The position numbers and the translations under genes are program-made. Under the pieces are notes generated by a model. That model was not told the DNA's origin and ran no database searches. It saw only the letters and a list, made by a program, of their open reading frames with translations. From Methanomicrobiaceae archaeon (GTDB lineage Archaea; Halobacteriota; Methanomicrobia; Methanomicrobiales; Methanomicrobiaceae): 64,000 nt of DNA. Below, piece after piece: positions 52,022 to 62,473 of this stretch (the stretch's first letter is position 1; each line of letters starts with the position of its first letter). The DNA lies in NCBI GenBank assembly GCA_016926855.1, contig JAFGNT010000003.1, positions 1 to 64,000 on the forward strand, written 5' to 3'.

Positions 52022-53758
52022 ATGGCAGAAGGATTGATTTCAAGAATTACCGGCCCGGTGGTGGTCGCCGAACATATGCTGGGAGCAAAGATGTACGATA
52101 TTGTTACCGTGGGTAACGAGCAGCTGAACGGCGAGATTATCCGGCTTGACGCCGATGAAGCAGTTATCCAGGTATACGAGGATACTGCGGGCCTCACAAT
52201 CGGCGAGAGCGTTGTGACGACTGAACTGCCGCTCAGCGTCGAACTGGGTCCCGGCCTGATCTCCTCCATCTACGACGGCGTGCAGCGGCCGCTCCCGGAA
52301 CTGGTGAAGCAGACGGGAAATTTCATTTCGCGGGGTGTGACCATTCCCGGCCTTGACCATGAAAAAAAATGGGAGTTTGTCGCGACGGTGAAACCCGGCG
52401 ATACCGTGGGCCCGGGCGACATCATCGGGACGGTCAGGGAATACCACATCGAACACAGGATCATGGTGCCCCCGACGGGCGGTGGGGTTGTCAGGGAGAT
52501 ATCGGGCGGCGAGTATACGGTTGACGATACGGTCTGCATCCTAGAGGACGGCACCGGGATTACCCTCATGCAGCGGTGGCCCGTGCGAAAAGGGAGGCCG
52601 TACCGGAAAAAACTCGACCCGACACTGCCGCTGCTTACCGGGCAGAGGATCTTTGACACGCTCTTCCCGGTGACGAAGGGGGGGACTGCCATGATCCCCG
52701 GCGGATTCGGGACCGGAAAGACCGTGTCCGAGCAGACGCTTGCAAAGTGGTCCGACACGCAGATTGTGGTGTATATCGGGTGCGGTGAGCGGGGGAACGA
52801 GATGACGGATGTCCTGACGGAATTTCCCGAACTGACAGATCCGAGGACGGGCAAACCTCTCATTCACCGGACGATCCTTATTGCGAATACCTCAAATATG
52901 CCTGTCGCTGCGCGCGAAGCCTCGATTTACACCGGTATCACCATCGGGGAGTATTTCAGGGACATGGGGTACGACGTGGCGCTGATGGCGGACTCCACAT
53001 CCCGGTGGGGTGAGGCGCTTCGCGAAGTCTCGGGCCGGCTTGAGGAGATGCCCGGGGAAGAAGGCTACCCGGCGTACCTTGCATCGCGCCTTGCCGCATT
53101 CTATGAACGGGCGGGACGTGTCACCTGTCTCGGCACGGATGAGAGGATGGGATCCATCACCATCGTGGGCGCCGTGTCACCCCCCGGGGGAGACTTCTCC
53201 GAACCGATCACCCAGAACACGCTCCGGATTGCGGGCACCTTCTGGGCGCTTGACACGACGCTCGCACACGCACGGCATTTTCCCGCGATCAACTGGATTA
53301 AAAGCTATTCCCTGTACCTTGACTCGGTACAGGAGTGGTTTGCCGACCATGTCTCGGAGGACTGGCGTGAACTCCGGGAGAGGACGATGTACCTCCTGCA
53401 GAAAGAGGTCGAATTGCAGGAAATCGTGCAGCTGGTCGGCCCGGACGCCCTGCCGGAGAGCGAGAAGGCTATTCTCGAGATTACGCGAATGCTCAGGGAG
53501 GATTTTCTCCAGCAGAGTGCGTATGATGCCGTCGATTCATTCTGCCCGCTGGATAAGCAGTACTGGATGCTGAAGGTGATTCTCGCGTATCACGACGCCA
53601 TTATGAAAGCGATGGACAGGGGGACGTCCATCAAGCTCCTGCTGGACCTGCCGGTGAAGTCCGAGATCGCGAGAATGAAGGAGCGCGAGGATGTGAATGA
53701 CATCAAGGCTATTCTCGGGCAGATTGACGAGAATATGAGTTCAGTTGAGGGTGCTTGA
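52022..53758 (+). CDS. atpA: A-type ATP synthase catalytic subunit A (operon 1)
   Basis: The 578-aa catalytic subunit has the beta-barrel domain, the A-type non-homologous insert (about residues 110-190) and the nucleotide-binding domain. The P-loop reads GGFGTGKT (residues 227-234), not the common archaeal [78 protein letters not shown] and [18 protein letters not shown] are intact. It sits 6 bases after atpF and abuts atpB. Confidence 0.97.
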   Translation: MAEGLISRITGPVVVAEHMLGAKMYDIVTVGNEQLNGEIIRLDADEAVIQVYEDTAGLTIGESVVTTELPLSVELGPGLISSIYDGVQRPLPELVKQTGNFISRGVTIPGLDHEKKWEFVATVKPGDTVGPGDIIGTVREYHIEHRIMVPPTGGGVVREISGGEYTVDDTVCILEDGTGITLMQRWPVRKGRPYRKKLDPTLPLLTGQRIFDTLFPVTKGGTAMIPGGFGTGKTVSEQTLAKWSDTQIVVYIGCGERGNEMTDVLTEFPELTDPRTGKPLIHRTILIANTSNMPVAAREASIYTGITIGEYFRDMGYDVALMADSTSRWGEALREVSGRLEEMPGEEGYPAYLASRLAAFYERAGRVTCLGTDERMGSITIVGAVSPPGGDFSEPITQNTLRIAGTFWALDTTLAHARHFPAINWIKSYSLYLDSVQEWFADHVSEDWRELRERTMYLLQKEVELQEIVQLVGPDALPESEKAILEITRMLREDFLQQSAYDAVDSFCPLDKQYWMLKVILAYHDAIMKAMDRGTSIKLLLDLPVKSEIARMKEREDVNDIKAILGQIDENMSSVEGA

Positions 53759-55165
53759 ATGCAGCAGAAAAGCCTCGTTTCAAAGGAGTACAAAACCGTA
53801 AATTACGTATCCGGACCCCTGATATTCGTCGAACGGCTCGAGGGAGTCTCATTCGGAGAAATCGCCCGCATCACTCTCCCGAACGGGGAAATGAGGACCG
53901 GCCAGGTGCTGGATATATCGAAGGATCTCGGCGTCATTCAGGTGTACGAGGGAACCAGCGGGATCGATGATCTGAAAACCACGGTGACATTCACCGGCGA
54001 TCCACCGTGCATCTACGTGTCGCATGGTATGCTCGGGAGGGTGTTCAACGGTGTCGGAATCCCGAGGGACGGCGGGCCCGAGATCATTCCGGAGGCTCAT
54101 CTGGACATCAACGGCATGCCGATCAATCCCTATGCGCGCGATAAGCCGGCCGATTTTATCCAGACCGGGATCTCGGCGATCGACGGCCTGAATACGCTTG
54201 TCCGCGGGCAGAAACTGCCGATATTTTCCGGTGCCGGTTTGCCGGCAAGCGAACTCGCCGCCCAGATCGCACGCCAGACAAAAGTGCTCGGAGAGGGGGA
54301 GAAATTTGCGGTCGTCTTTGCCGCAATGGGGATCACCTACAAGGAAGCGTCATTCTTTATGCGTGATTTTGAACGGACCGGTGCCCTCGAGCGCGTGGTC
54401 TTTTTCATGAACCTTGCGGACGATCCCACCATCGAGCGGATCGCCACGCCACGATGCGCCCTGACCACGGCTGAATTCCTTGCCTATACGCACGGGCTCC
54501 ATGTCCTCGTGATCCTGACTGACATGACGAATTACTGCGAGGCGCTTCGTGAGATCTCGACTGCACGGGAGGAAGTGCCCGGGCGGCGCGGGTATCCCGG
54601 GTACATGTATACCGATCTTGCGTCAATTTACGAGAGAGCGGGAAGAATCCAGGGCAAAAAGGGGTCCATCACCCAGATCCCGATCCTCACGATGCCCGAC
54701 GACGACATCACCCACCCCGTGCCGGATCTCACCGGATATATTACCGAGGGGCAGATCGTGCTCTCCCGCGATCTTTTCCGCAGGGGCTTAACTCCCCCGA
54801 TCGACGTCCTCCCCTGCCTCTCCCGGCTCATGAACCTCGGGATCGGGCCTGAAAAGACGCGGGAAGACCACAGGAATGTTGCGGACCAGCTCTATGCTTC
54901 CTATGCCTACGGGAGGGACCTGCGCAGGCTCGTCGCAATTGTCGGCGAAGAAGCGCTTACGGAGCTGGATAAAAAATACCTGTATTTTGCCGATCTTTTC
55001 GAGAAAGAATTTGTATCGCAGAGTAATGAGGACAGGTCGATTGAGAGAACGTTTGAGATCGGGTGGAATCTCCTTTCGATACTGCCCGAAACAGAGCTGA
55101 AGCGGATCAAGATGAATTTCATCGAGAAGTACCATCCGGAGCATAAAGACACTACCGGGGCCTGA
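53759..55165 (+). CDS. atpB: A-type ATP synthase regulatory subunit B (operon 1)
   Basis: The 468-aa non-catalytic nucleotide-binding subunit lacks a canonical P-loop; [20 protein letters not shown] occupies that place, as usual for B subunits. Other landmarks are [93 protein letters not shown] and [26 protein letters not shown]. Its ATG directly follows the atpA stop. Confidence 0.97.
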   Translation: MQQKSLVSKEYKTVNYVSGPLIFVERLEGVSFGEIARITLPNGEMRTGQVLDISKDLGVIQVYEGTSGIDDLKTTVTFTGDPPCIYVSHGMLGRVFNGVGIPRDGGPEIIPEAHLDINGMPINPYARDKPADFIQTGISAIDGLNTLVRGQKLPIFSGAGLPASELAAQIARQTKVLGEGEKFAVVFAAMGITYKEASFFMRDFERTGALERVVFFMNLADDPTIERIATPRCALTTAEFLAYTHGLHVLVILTDMTNYCEALREISTAREEVPGRRGYPGYMYTDLASIYERAGRIQGKKGSITQIPILTMPDDDITHPVPDLTGYITEGQIVLSRDLFRRGLTPPIDVLPCLSRLMNLGIGPEKTREDHRNVADQLYASYAYGRDLRRLVAIVGEEALTELDKKYLYFADLFEKEFVSQSNEDRSIERTFEIGWNLLSILPETELKRIKMNFIEKYHPEHKDTTGA

Positions 55166-55166
55166 T

Positions 55167-55847
55167 ATGGAACAGGTAAATCCGACCCGGATGGAGCTCA
55201 TGAAAATACGAGCCCAGATTCGTCTCGCCGAGCAGGGCAAAGATCTCCTGCAGGGGAAGATGGATGCGCTGATGAAGGAGCTGCGGCCTATCGCGAGATC
55301 TGTTACGGATTCACGGGAAGAGCTCGACAGTATTTCCGTAGACGCCCAGCGTTCCCTCCTCGCTGCACAGGCCGCCGATGACTCGGTAGCCCTGACATCC
55401 GCTTCTTTCGCCACAAAACGGCATATCAGTCTGCATATCACGGGAAAAAACATCATGGGTGTGCCGGTCCCGGTGATCCAGAAACTCAGCGTGTCACGGA
55501 GCATCTGCGAACGGGGCTACAGCATTCTCGGAGTGAGCGGACGAATCGACGAAGTTGCGGAGAAGTACGAACGTGAAACCGACCTGATCATAGGGCTTGC
55601 CGAGACGGAAACGGCACTCCGGCGGATTGGAGGCGAAATCCAGATGACACGGAGGAGAGTGAATGCTCTCGAGCAGGTTATGATTCCCGAACTGAAGCAC
55701 CAGGCGAAGTATATCAGCATCACCATCGATGAGCGGGAACGTGAGGATCTCTTCAGGCTGAAAAAAGTCAAAAAGATACTTGAGCGGAAAAAGAAGGAGA
55801 AAAAGAGAGTTCGAATTCTGGCAGAACAATCCGTTTCCGTGCAATGA
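55167..55847 (+). CDS. atpD: A-type ATP synthase subunit D (operon 1)
   Basis: The 226-aa central-shaft subunit is a long antiparallel coiled coil: MEQVNPTRMELMKIRAQIRLAEQGKDLLQGKMDALMKEL at the N-terminus and RRVNALEQVMIPELKHQAKYISITIDEREREDLFRLKKVKKILERKK at the C-terminus. It is the last gene of operon 1. Confidence 0.96.
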   Translation: MEQVNPTRMELMKIRAQIRLAEQGKDLLQGKMDALMKELRPIARSVTDSREELDSISVDAQRSLLAAQAADDSVALTSASFATKRHISLHITGKNIMGVPVPVIQKLSVSRSICERGYSILGVSGRIDEVAEKYERETDLIIGLAETETALRRIGGEIQMTRRRVNALEQVMIPELKHQAKYISITIDEREREDLFRLKKVKKILERKKKEKKRVRILAEQSVSVQ

Positions 55848-55866
55848 TCCGATTTTCTTAGTCAGG

Positions 55867-56199
55867 TCATTCAAACGTCTGCTTAAGGATTGCCCTCAGG
55901 TCGTTCATGGCTGCTTCTTTTCCGGTTTTACGGGCTTTGAGATTCATTCCGATAGTGATCATGGCTTCCAGATCGTTTCTCGTGAGCCGGGAAAATGCAT
56001 ATTTTTCCCAGTCGCTCCTTTCAATTCCGACCCATGCCTCACCGAGGAGGTCGATTAAGATCTCGCGATCCTGTCCGGGAATTGATGTCCATTCGGGGCC
56101 CAGATGCGTGCGTAATTTTGCAATGACCTCTTCAACGTTCTTTTCTTTCTGGAGGGAAAAGATCTTTCTCCCGAGTTCGTCGTCAGTCACCTCAGGCAT
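55867..56199 (-). CDS. Uncharacterised 110-aa protein between the two ATPase operons
   Basis: The product (MPEVTDDELGRKIFSLQKEKNVEEVIAKLRTHL, GQDREILIDLLGEAWVGIERSDWEKYAFSRLTRNDLEAMITIGMNLKARKTG) is soluble and mostly helical. No family is recognised. A TATA-like AAATATTTAAC on this strand (about 56239-56250) lies upstream. It converges on atpD (20-base gap). A link with the ATPases is only positional. Confidence 0.7.
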   Translation of the reverse strand: MPEVTDDELGRKIFSLQKEKNVEEVIAKLRTHLGPEWTSIPGQDREILIDLLGEAWVGIERSDWEKYAFSRLTRNDLEAMITIGMNLKARKTGKEAAMNDLRAILKQTFE

Positions 56200-56343
56200 G
56201 GTTTCACGTTTCCTTTCTTTGAATGGGAAGGGGTGGGTTAAATATTTTTGTTAAAATAAAAAACTGCATATTCGTCACGGGAGCCCGTACCGGTACGTAC
56301 TATGGAGGGAACCGGCATGCCGGCAGAAAAGAACACTGCACGG
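56200..56343 (-). terminator. Spacer with two perfect palindromes after ATPase operon 2
   Basis: Reading from the end of operon 2, the minus strand passes CCGGCATGCCGG (56312-56323) and CGTACCGGTACG (56286-56297), both perfect 12-bp palindromes, and then a T-rich stretch (CAGTTTTTTATTTT, about 56255-56268). This could be the operon terminator. The promoter of the next gene (55867-56199) overlaps the T-rich part. Confidence 0.45.
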
Positions 56344-56487
56344 CTACACGAGGACGAGCAGTATCAGGACAATCGCTCCGACAGCGATGGCACAGGTCGC
56401 GGCGATCTGCACGAGCATCATAAGGACCTGCACCTGTGCCCGCACCTCCGGGGGTCTGAGCAGGTGTTCAATCCACCTGTCTCTCAT
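56344..56487 (-). CDS. Small single-span membrane protein after atpD2
   Basis: The 47-aa product starts [21 protein letters not shown] and ends in one hydrophobic helix (LMMLVQIAATCAIAVGAIVLILLVLV). It starts at ATG 56487, 20 bases inside atpD2, behind AGGTGGGG, and is probably translated with it. By position it resembles the small ahaG gene after ahaD in Methanosarcina mazei, but no sequence relation is claimed. Confidence 0.6.
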   Translation of the reverse strand: MRDRWIEHLLRPPEVRAQVQVLMMLVQIAATCAIAVGAIVLILLVLV

Positions 56488-57154
56488 CCCCACCTTCTCC
56501 CTCCGCCCCGGTTGCCTTCCTCTGGTGGAGCAGTTTCGTTCTTTTTCTCCGGAAGAGATTTTCCCGCTCAAGCTCTTCTAAGTGCGATTCGATATGCTTC
56601 TGGGTAGCCGCGATCTGCGGGATCAGAACCGTCTCCAGTGCGTTGACCCGCCGTTTTGTCTTCTCGATCTCCTGTGCAATCCTCTGGAGGGTGCTCTCGC
56701 TCTCCGCCGCACGGAGTGCCAGTGCGAGGAGCCGGTCAAATGAGTCTGCCGCCTCGTCGAGTGCCGCTGTCGTGCCGGTATACCCGTAGCCTCTGCCGCC
56801 GGGATGCCGCGAGTCCGGCCGGGTGCCGATCACGGGGACAGGAACCCCCATGATGTAGCGGGCACGGATGGGAATCTCTCCCCTGTCAGGCACCGCACAG
56901 GCGGCATCCGCCACGCCGCCCTCTCCGGCCAGCATCTGCGCAACAGCAAGTTTTTCAAACGCCTGCACAGATTCCTGCTCAAGCATGCGCCGGATTTCGG
57001 AAAAATCCTCCACCAACCGGAGGAATTCCATGATCATCGCATCCCGCTTCTCCTCGAGCAGGTCATGCCCCTTCCGGGCCAGGAGCTCACGCTTTTTCAG
57101 TTTCAGGAGTTCAATGCGCGTGGGCCTGATGCCTTTGATGATTTTTTTATGCAT
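56468..57154 (-). CDS. atpD: A-type ATP synthase subunit D (operon 2)
   Basis: The 228-aa central-shaft subunit begins [45 protein letters not shown] and ends with [46 protein letters not shown] plus a glycine- and glutamate-rich tail. The IMGVPVPVI loop is shared with its operon 1 paralogue (55167-55847). ATG 57154 is preferred over ATG 57190, which lies in atpB2. Confidence 0.95.
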   Translation of the reverse strand: MHKKIIKGIRPTRIELLKLKKRELLARKGHDLLEEKRDAMIMEFLRLVEDFSEIRRMLEQESVQAFEKLAVAQMLAGEGGVADAACAVPDRGEIPIRARYIMGVPVPVIGTRPDSRHPGGRGYGYTGTTAALDEAADSFDRLLALALRAAESESTLQRIAQEIEKTKRRVNALETVLIPQIAATQKHIESHLEELERENLFRRKRTKLLHQRKATGAEGEGGDERQVD

Positions 57155-58547
57155 CTGTCTCCCTTCGGTGATCGGGATGGTACCGGGCAATCAGCTCCGG
57201 GTCAATCCGTTTGAGTTCCGGCTCCGGGAGGATCGCGAGGAGCCTCCACGCGGCATCCAGCGATTCGTCAATGCTTCTCCCGATTTTCGCACCCTGGTGG
57301 ATGAACTCCCTTTCAAACCGGTCCGAGAATGTGAGGAATGTCAGATCGGACCGGCTCAGCCCCTCCTCCCCGACCACAGCGACAAGGCTCTGGAGCTTTT
57401 TACCCTGCGCATAGGCGGAGTAGAGCTGGTTGTTTACGTCCTGGTGGTCCTCACGAGTCCGTTCCGGCCCGATCCCTCCCTGCATCAGCCGGGAAAGGCA
57501 CGGGAGCACATCAATCGGCGGGTAAATCCCTTTCCGGTGCAGCTCCCGCGAGAGGACGATCTGCCCTTCCGTAATATATCCCGTCAGATCGGGAATCGGA
57601 TGCGTGATATCGTCATCCGGCATCGTCAGGATCGGTATCTGCGTAATGGAGCCGGGCTTTCCCTTCACGCGGCCGGCACGTTCGTAGAGCGATGCAAGAT
57701 CGGTATACATGTACCCGGGATACCCGCGCCGTCCCGGGACTTCCTCGCGGGCCGCCGCGATTTCACGGAGTGCTTCGCAGTAATTCGTCATATCGGTCAG
57801 GATCACGAGGACGTGCATGTCCTTATCAAAGGCAAGGTATTCTGCCGCGGTGAGGGCTATTCGGGGGGTGACGAACCGCTCTATGACCGGGTCGTCGGCA
57901 AGGTTGAGGAAGAGCAGTGTCCGGTCGAACGCGCCCGTATCCCTGAAGTCACGGATAAAGAAATTGGCCTCTTCGTGGGTGATCCCCATCGCCGCAAAGA
58001 CGACCGCAAAATCCTCTTCTTTTCCCGGCACGCGTGCCTGCCGCGTAATCTGCGCAGCGAGCATGTTGTGGGGGAGCCCGGCGCCCGAGAAGATGGGCAG
58101 TTTCTGCCCCCGCACAAGGGTGTTCATGGTGTCGATGGTCGAGATGCCGGTCTCGATAAAGTCGCGGGGAAAATCCCGGGAGTGCGGATTGATTGTGTAT
58201 CCGTGGATGTCACGCACCGTTTCGGGAATCACCGGGTCGCCGCCGTCAATAGGGTGGCCGAGCCCGTTTAAAACTCTCCCGAGCATCTCCTCGGATACCG
58301 GGGTTGTGAGCGTTTTTCCGGTGAACCGAACAGACGTGGCGGCGGTGTCAAGATCCCGCGTCCCTCCGAAGACCTGCACCACAGCAAGGCTCTGCCGCGC
58401 TTCAAGCACCTGCCCGAGGCGTCTTTCCCCGGAGGGCATCGTGATGCTGGCAACCTCTCCGTAGGCAACATCCTCGATCTCACTCACGACGATAAGCGGG
58501 CCGCTCACCTTCGTTATCGTCGAATATTCCCTGTTCTTCGAGATCAT
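57147..58547 (-). CDS. atpB: A-type ATP synthase regulatory subunit B (operon 2)
   Basis: The 466-aa product shows the same landmarks as the operon 1 B subunit: [97 protein letters not shown] and [29 protein letters not shown] 58547 overlaps the atpA2 stop by 4 bases; in-frame sequence further upstream is inside atpA2. Confidence 0.96.
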   Translation of the reverse strand: MISKNREYSTITKVSGPLIVVSEIEDVAYGEVASITMPSGERRLGQVLEARQSLAVVQVFGGTRDLDTAATSVRFTGKTLTTPVSEEMLGRVLNGLGHPIDGGDPVIPETVRDIHGYTINPHSRDFPRDFIETGISTIDTMNTLVRGQKLPIFSGAGLPHNMLAAQITRQARVPGKEEDFAVVFAAMGITHEEANFFIRDFRDTGAFDRTLLFLNLADDPVIERFVTPRIALTAAEYLAFDKDMHVLVILTDMTNYCEALREIAAAREEVPGRRGYPGYMYTDLASLYERAGRVKGKPGSITQIPILTMPDDDITHPIPDLTGYITEGQIVLSRELHRKGIYPPIDVLPCLSRLMQGGIGPERTREDHQDVNNQLYSAYAQGKKLQSLVAVVGEEGLSRSDLTFLTFSDRFEREFIHQGAKIGRSIDESLDAAWRLLAILPEPELKRIDPELIARYHPDHRRETDA

Positions 58548-60331
58548 GGCTCTTCTCCCCCCTCCTGTCCCGGTGCACCGAGCGATCCGAACTGTGTGCG
58601 CATCTCTTCGCACACCGCCCGGCACTCGTCATCGAAATTGTCATCCGGAATGGTCCCGAGCCGAGCCATCCGTGTTCTGACGGGGAGCGCGCCGATCGCA
58701 TCGGTCCCCGCTCCCCGCTCCAGCGCTGTGCGGGCCTGGTCCTCAAACGCGAGAATGACACGCATCATCGCGTACTGTTTCTCCGGTCTGCAGTAGGTAT
58801 CGACGCGGTGAAATGCATGCTGCATCAGGAAGCTCTCCCGGATGATCTCCGCGATGAGGAGGACACGTTTGTCATTCTCGGGAAGAACGTCAGCTCCGAC
58901 AAGCTGCACAATCTCCTCCAGTTCGCTCTCTTTCTGGAGCCTTGCCATCATGGAATCCCGGATCTCATCCCACTTCTCTCCCGCATGCTCATGCCACCAT
59001 CCGCGTACCTGATCAGAATAGAGCGAATAGGACTCAAGCCAGTCGATTGCGGGAAAATGTCGTTTGTAGGCGAGTTCGGCATCAAGCGCCCAGAAGACTT
59101 TTACAATCCGGAGCGTGTTCTGCGTGACCGGTTCCGAGAAGTCCCCGCCCGGAGGGCTTACAGCCCCGATAATGGAGAGTGACCCGGTGCGCCCCTCCGT
59201 GCCGAGCGTGGTGATCCGGCCGGCCCGTTCATAGAATGCCGCAAGGCGCGATGCAAGGTATGCGGGGTACCCCTCTTCACCCGGCATCTCCTCAAGCCGG
59301 CCCGAGATCTCACGCATCGCTTCCGCCCACCGTGAGGTGGAGTCCGCCATCAGAGCCACATCGTACCCCATGTCCCGGTAGTACTCTGCTATCGTTATCC
59401 CGGTGTACACACTTGCTTCACGCGCAGCAACCGGCATATTGCTCGTGTTTGCAATGAGGACCGTGCGTTTCATGAGCGGTTCTCCTGTCAGGGGGTCTTC
59501 CAGCCGGGGAAATTCGCGGAGTACGTCCGCCATCTCGTTTCCCCGCTCACCGCACCCGACGTACACGATGATATCGGCATCCACCCACTTTGCCAGCTGC
59601 TGCTGCACCACCGTCTTTCCCGACCCGAACGGCCCCGGCACTGCGGCGGTGCCCCCTTTTGCTATCGGGAAGAACGTGTCGATGATCCGCTGCCCGGTGA
59701 TGAGCGGAATGGTCGGCTCGAGCTTGGTGGCAAACGGCCGTGCTCTTCTCACGGGCCAGTACTGCAGCATCCGGATGGCACGCTTCTCACCCCGTGTCTC
59801 GATTGTGGCAATCGTATCGTCAATCCGGTACGCACCCTTCCCGGTAATCTCACGAACCGTGCCCTCCATGCCCGGGGGAACGAGAATTTTGTGCGTCAGG
59901 GTCCCTGTTTCGGGAACCGAACCGATGATGTCTCCCGCGACAACATGATCCCCCCGTACTACTTCGGGTGTAAAGTCCCATAAGGCCGAACGGTCAAGCG
60001 GAGGAACCTGAATGCCCCGCTGGATGTAAAAGCCGCTCTTTTCCTCAAGGCCCAAAAGGGGGCGCTGGATACCGTCGTAAATAGTCCCGAGAAGGCCGGG
60101 TGCGAGTTCGACCGATAACGGCATTCCGGTGCCGATGACCGGTTCTCCCGGCGTAATCCCGGAGGTTTCCTCGTATACCTGGATAGTGGCGACGTCCTTT
60201 TCGAGCCCGATGATCTCCCCGATGAGCTGCTCCGAGCCGACTCTCACCAGCTCATACATGCGCGAACCCCTCATGCCGCCTGCCGCAATAACGGGGCCAA
60301 TAACCCGGATAATCGTGCCCTGTGCCTTCAT
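58544..60331 (-). CDS. atpA: A-type ATP synthase catalytic subunit A (operon 2)
   Basis: The 595-aa catalytic subunit has the canonical archaeal P-loop GPFGSGKT, in contrast to the variant in operon 1. Also visible are [88 protein letters not shown] and [47 protein letters not shown]. Start and stop overlap atpF2 and atpB2 by 4 bases. Confidence 0.97.
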   Translation of the reverse strand: MKAQGTIIRVIGPVIAAGGMRGSRMYELVRVGSEQLIGEIIGLEKDVATIQVYEETSGITPGEPVIGTGMPLSVELAPGLLGTIYDGIQRPLLGLEEKSGFYIQRGIQVPPLDRSALWDFTPEVVRGDHVVAGDIIGSVPETGTLTHKILVPPGMEGTVREITGKGAYRIDDTIATIETRGEKRAIRMLQYWPVRRARPFATKLEPTIPLITGQRIIDTFFPIAKGGTAAVPGPFGSGKTVVQQQLAKWVDADIIVYVGCGERGNEMADVLREFPRLEDPLTGEPLMKRTVLIANTSNMPVAAREASVYTGITIAEYYRDMGYDVALMADSTSRWAEAMREISGRLEEMPGEEGYPAYLASRLAAFYERAGRITTLGTEGRTGSLSIIGAVSPPGGDFSEPVTQNTLRIVKVFWALDAELAYKRHFPAIDWLESYSLYSDQVRGWWHEHAGEKWDEIRDSMMARLQKESELEEIVQLVGADVLPENDKRVLLIAEIIRESFLMQHAFHRVDTYCRPEKQYAMMRVILAFEDQARTALERGAGTDAIGALPVRTRMARLGTIPDDNFDDECRAVCEEMRTQFGSLGAPGQEGGEEP

Positions 60332-60660
60332 GGTTTCTCATCCCCCATCCTGACGGCCCGTCCGACCGCTGTCTGTTGTAGGTCCCGGACGGTCTCTTGC
60401 CCGTGTCCGGCATCACCTTTTCCCGGGACCGCTACGATGACCGGGGAAGGGAACGGCTCTTTTCCGGCAGCCCTGACTGCCGGCCTGACACGATCGGCAT
60501 ACCTTTCCTGGATGATGATCACACCGATCGCCGGATCGCAGAGGTATGCGGCAAGGGCCGCTTCTGTTTCATGCACGCTGCCGACCGTGCAGGTATTCTT
60601 CAGCCCCGCCAGCCCGAATCCTTCTACCATATCCCGATCACCGATTACCGCAATGTTCAT
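60328..60660 (-). CDS. atpF: A-type ATP synthase subunit F (operon 2)
   Basis: The 110-aa product begins MNIAVIGDRDMVEGFGLAGLKNTCTVGSV and contains DPAIGVIIIQERYADRVRPAVRA and PSPVIVAVPGKGD, the alternating alpha/beta pattern of AtpF. It is coupled to atpC2 and atpA2 by 4-base overlaps. Confidence 0.94.
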   Translation of the reverse strand: MNIAVIGDRDMVEGFGLAGLKNTCTVGSVHETEAALAAYLCDPAIGVIIIQERYADRVRPAVRAAGKEPFPSPVIVAVPGKGDAGHGQETVRDLQQTAVGRAVRMGDEKP

Positions 60661-61853
60661 CCTCTCACCTGCTCCCGAACTGTCAGGCCTTGAATTATCC
60701 CGCCGGGTATATCGCCCTCAATCCCCCTGAATATGATCCCGAGGTTCTGGATCTCGATTTTTCTCGCAACAAGAAACCGGATCAGCGGGCCCGGTCCGTA
60801 CCGGTATATCGTGGAGATATTCTGAACGGTTTCGAGGAGGTACAGGTTCAGTGCCGCTTCAAGTGAAATGAGGCTCCCTGTCCGGGTGGAGGAGGAAATC
60901 GCCTCGTTTATAGAGGTATGCAGGTGCATGGCCTCCAGATCGCCAAGCAATTCCTGCAGGGTTTTCGACTCGGCCATGGTCTTCAGTGCCGGTGTGGACA
61001 GGCGGGGTCCTCCGGGGAGAAGATGCTCTGCAACCGTCTCCGCATCAAGCAGGTCTCTCTTTGCCCTGAGCAGGATCCTGAGGTTGGTCGTGTCCACGTA
61101 TGCCCCGACAAATTCCTGTGCCGGCGGGAGATGCTCCGCATCAATGAGCAGCAGTGCTGCCTCCAGTTCCCCGAATGTGAACCGGTTGAGTGCGAGTTCG
61201 AGGGGAAGAGGTATCTGCAGATCGTGATACTGCTGGAGTGCACCGGAGAGTGCCTCCCCGTACGGCATGGCGCCGAGCAGGGAGACAATATCATCGACGG
61301 AGCGGGCATCTCCTATTTTCCGGACGAGATCGGCAGAGAGCGATCCGACCGGAATGAGAGTTCCGTCCGTTCTTCCGGTGGTCTGACTGGCATGCTTCAT
61401 CCGTATGGCGTGTTTGATCTCTTCACCCTCCTCCGTCATGCAGTACGCACGGAACAGGGGCTTTACCGATTCGGGGACGACGGCTTCTATGGTGTCGCAC
61501 TCGCTATAGTAGAGGATTTTCAACTCCCGCTCGATCTCTCCGGCCGACGGTGCTTCCCCCGCACCGATGTCAAGTCCGGCATGCTGTGCCTCGGAGACAG
61601 CCTCCGCGATATCCCGCGATGAGGCAACGCGGTCGATATACTCCTCTAAGAGCAGGGGATTTCCCCTGACGGTGACAAAGGCGTTTGGATACGTAAACTG
61701 TGCAATGGTCATGACAATCCTGAAATAACCCATGAATTTGATGAGAAAGACCACGACCAGCGCCAGCAGGCCGAAGACCACCAGTATCACGTCCGCAGGT
61801 GCGGCTGACAGGAGCTCAGGGAATTCCCCGATGATTTCAGTAACGGCGGACAT
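60657..61853 (-). CDS. atpC: A-type ATP synthase subunit C with N-terminal membrane helix (operon 2)
   Basis: The 398-aa product has the usual soluble C-subunit fold from about residue 52 on (FTYPNAFVTVRGNPLLLEEYIDRVASSRDIAEAV to FLVARKIEIQNLGIIFRGIEGDIPGGII). Before it there is an extra N-terminal segment with one strongly hydrophobic helix (about residues 21-44: DVILVVFGLLALVVVFLIKFMG). The operon 1 counterpart begins directly with the soluble fold. ATG 61853 lies behind GGAAGGTGA; ATG 61871 would add six residues. Confidence 0.92.
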   Translation of the reverse strand: MSAVTEIIGEFPELLSAAPADVILVVFGLLALVVVFLIKFMGYFRIVMTIAQFTYPNAFVTVRGNPLLLEEYIDRVASSRDIAEAVSEAQHAGLDIGAGEAPSAGEIERELKILYYSECDTIEAVVPESVKPLFRAYCMTEEGEEIKHAIRMKHASQTTGRTDGTLIPVGSLSADLVRKIGDARSVDDIVSLLGAMPYGEALSGALQQYHDLQIPLPLELALNRFTFGELEAALLLIDAEHLPPAQEFVGAYVDTTNLRILLRAKRDLLDAETVAEHLLPGGPRLSTPALKTMAESKTLQELLGDLEAMHLHTSINEAISSSTRTGSLISLEAALNLYLLETVQNISTIYRYGPGPLIRFLVARKIEIQNLGIIFRGIEGDIPGGIIQGLTVREQVRG

Positions 61854-61860
61854 GAGAGTT

Positions 61861-62457
61861 TCACCTTCCATAGAGAATGTTCGCGATGCCGAACAGGAGG
61901 TCGTCCTGCATTCGCTCCATTCGTGCCTCGAACGTGTTGTTGAGTGTGATTTTACCGGACTTTGACCTGAGTATCACTCCCCCGGCCGCGATGGCGCATT
62001 CGGACAGCAGCGTAAGGGGGGGTGCCTGGCCGGACCGATCTTTTATAAGTGCGGCAACAAGAGCCCTGTCGTGCTCGGTGCACACCACCAACACCTCCTC
62101 TGCACCCAGTTCGGCAAGGCCTCTCGTGATCAGGTTCGCGAGAACCTCCCTGTACCCGCTCGTTCCGGTGAGGACGGTAAGCGCCTTCTCCGCTTCCATG
62201 AAACAGTGCGAGATTCCTGTTTCACGCTCCACTCGTACGATGCGCCGGGCATCCATGGAGGCCTGCGAGAGTATCTTTTTCACGGCGGCACGGATCTCCC
62301 GTTTTCCGTCCGCAAGGATGTGTGCATATGCCTCTTCAGCTGTTTTCCGGCCGTCGGCGGCAATTTTCCGGACCCGGGTTTCGCATTCGGACTGTATGCT
62401 CTGGATTTCGCTTTCCGTTTCCGCATCGATTCGTTTAATGATGGTTTCAAGACTCAT
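61861..62457 (-). CDS. atpE: A-type ATP synthase subunit E (operon 2)
   Basis: The 198-aa peripheral-stalk subunit starts MSLETIIKRIDAETESEIQSIQSECETRVRKIAADGRKTAEEAYAHIL and ends SKSGKITLNNTFEARMERMQDDLLFGIANILYGR, the characteristic C-terminal NTFEAR-like motif. It precedes atpC2 by 7 bases. Confidence 0.94.
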   Translation of the reverse strand: MSLETIIKRIDAETESEIQSIQSECETRVRKIAADGRKTAEEAYAHILADGKREIRAAVKKILSQASMDARRIVRVERETGISHCFMEAEKALTVLTGTSGYREVLANLITRGLAELGAEEVLVVCTEHDRALVAALIKDRSGQAPPLTLLSECAIAAGGVILRSKSGKITLNNTFEARMERMQDDLLFGIANILYGR

Positions 62458-62473
62458 GGTTCCGACCGGCTGT

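Noticed and set aside
56868-58271. Open frame of 467 codons on the plus strand
   Set aside because: It is antisense to atpD2 and atpB2; no recognisable domain.
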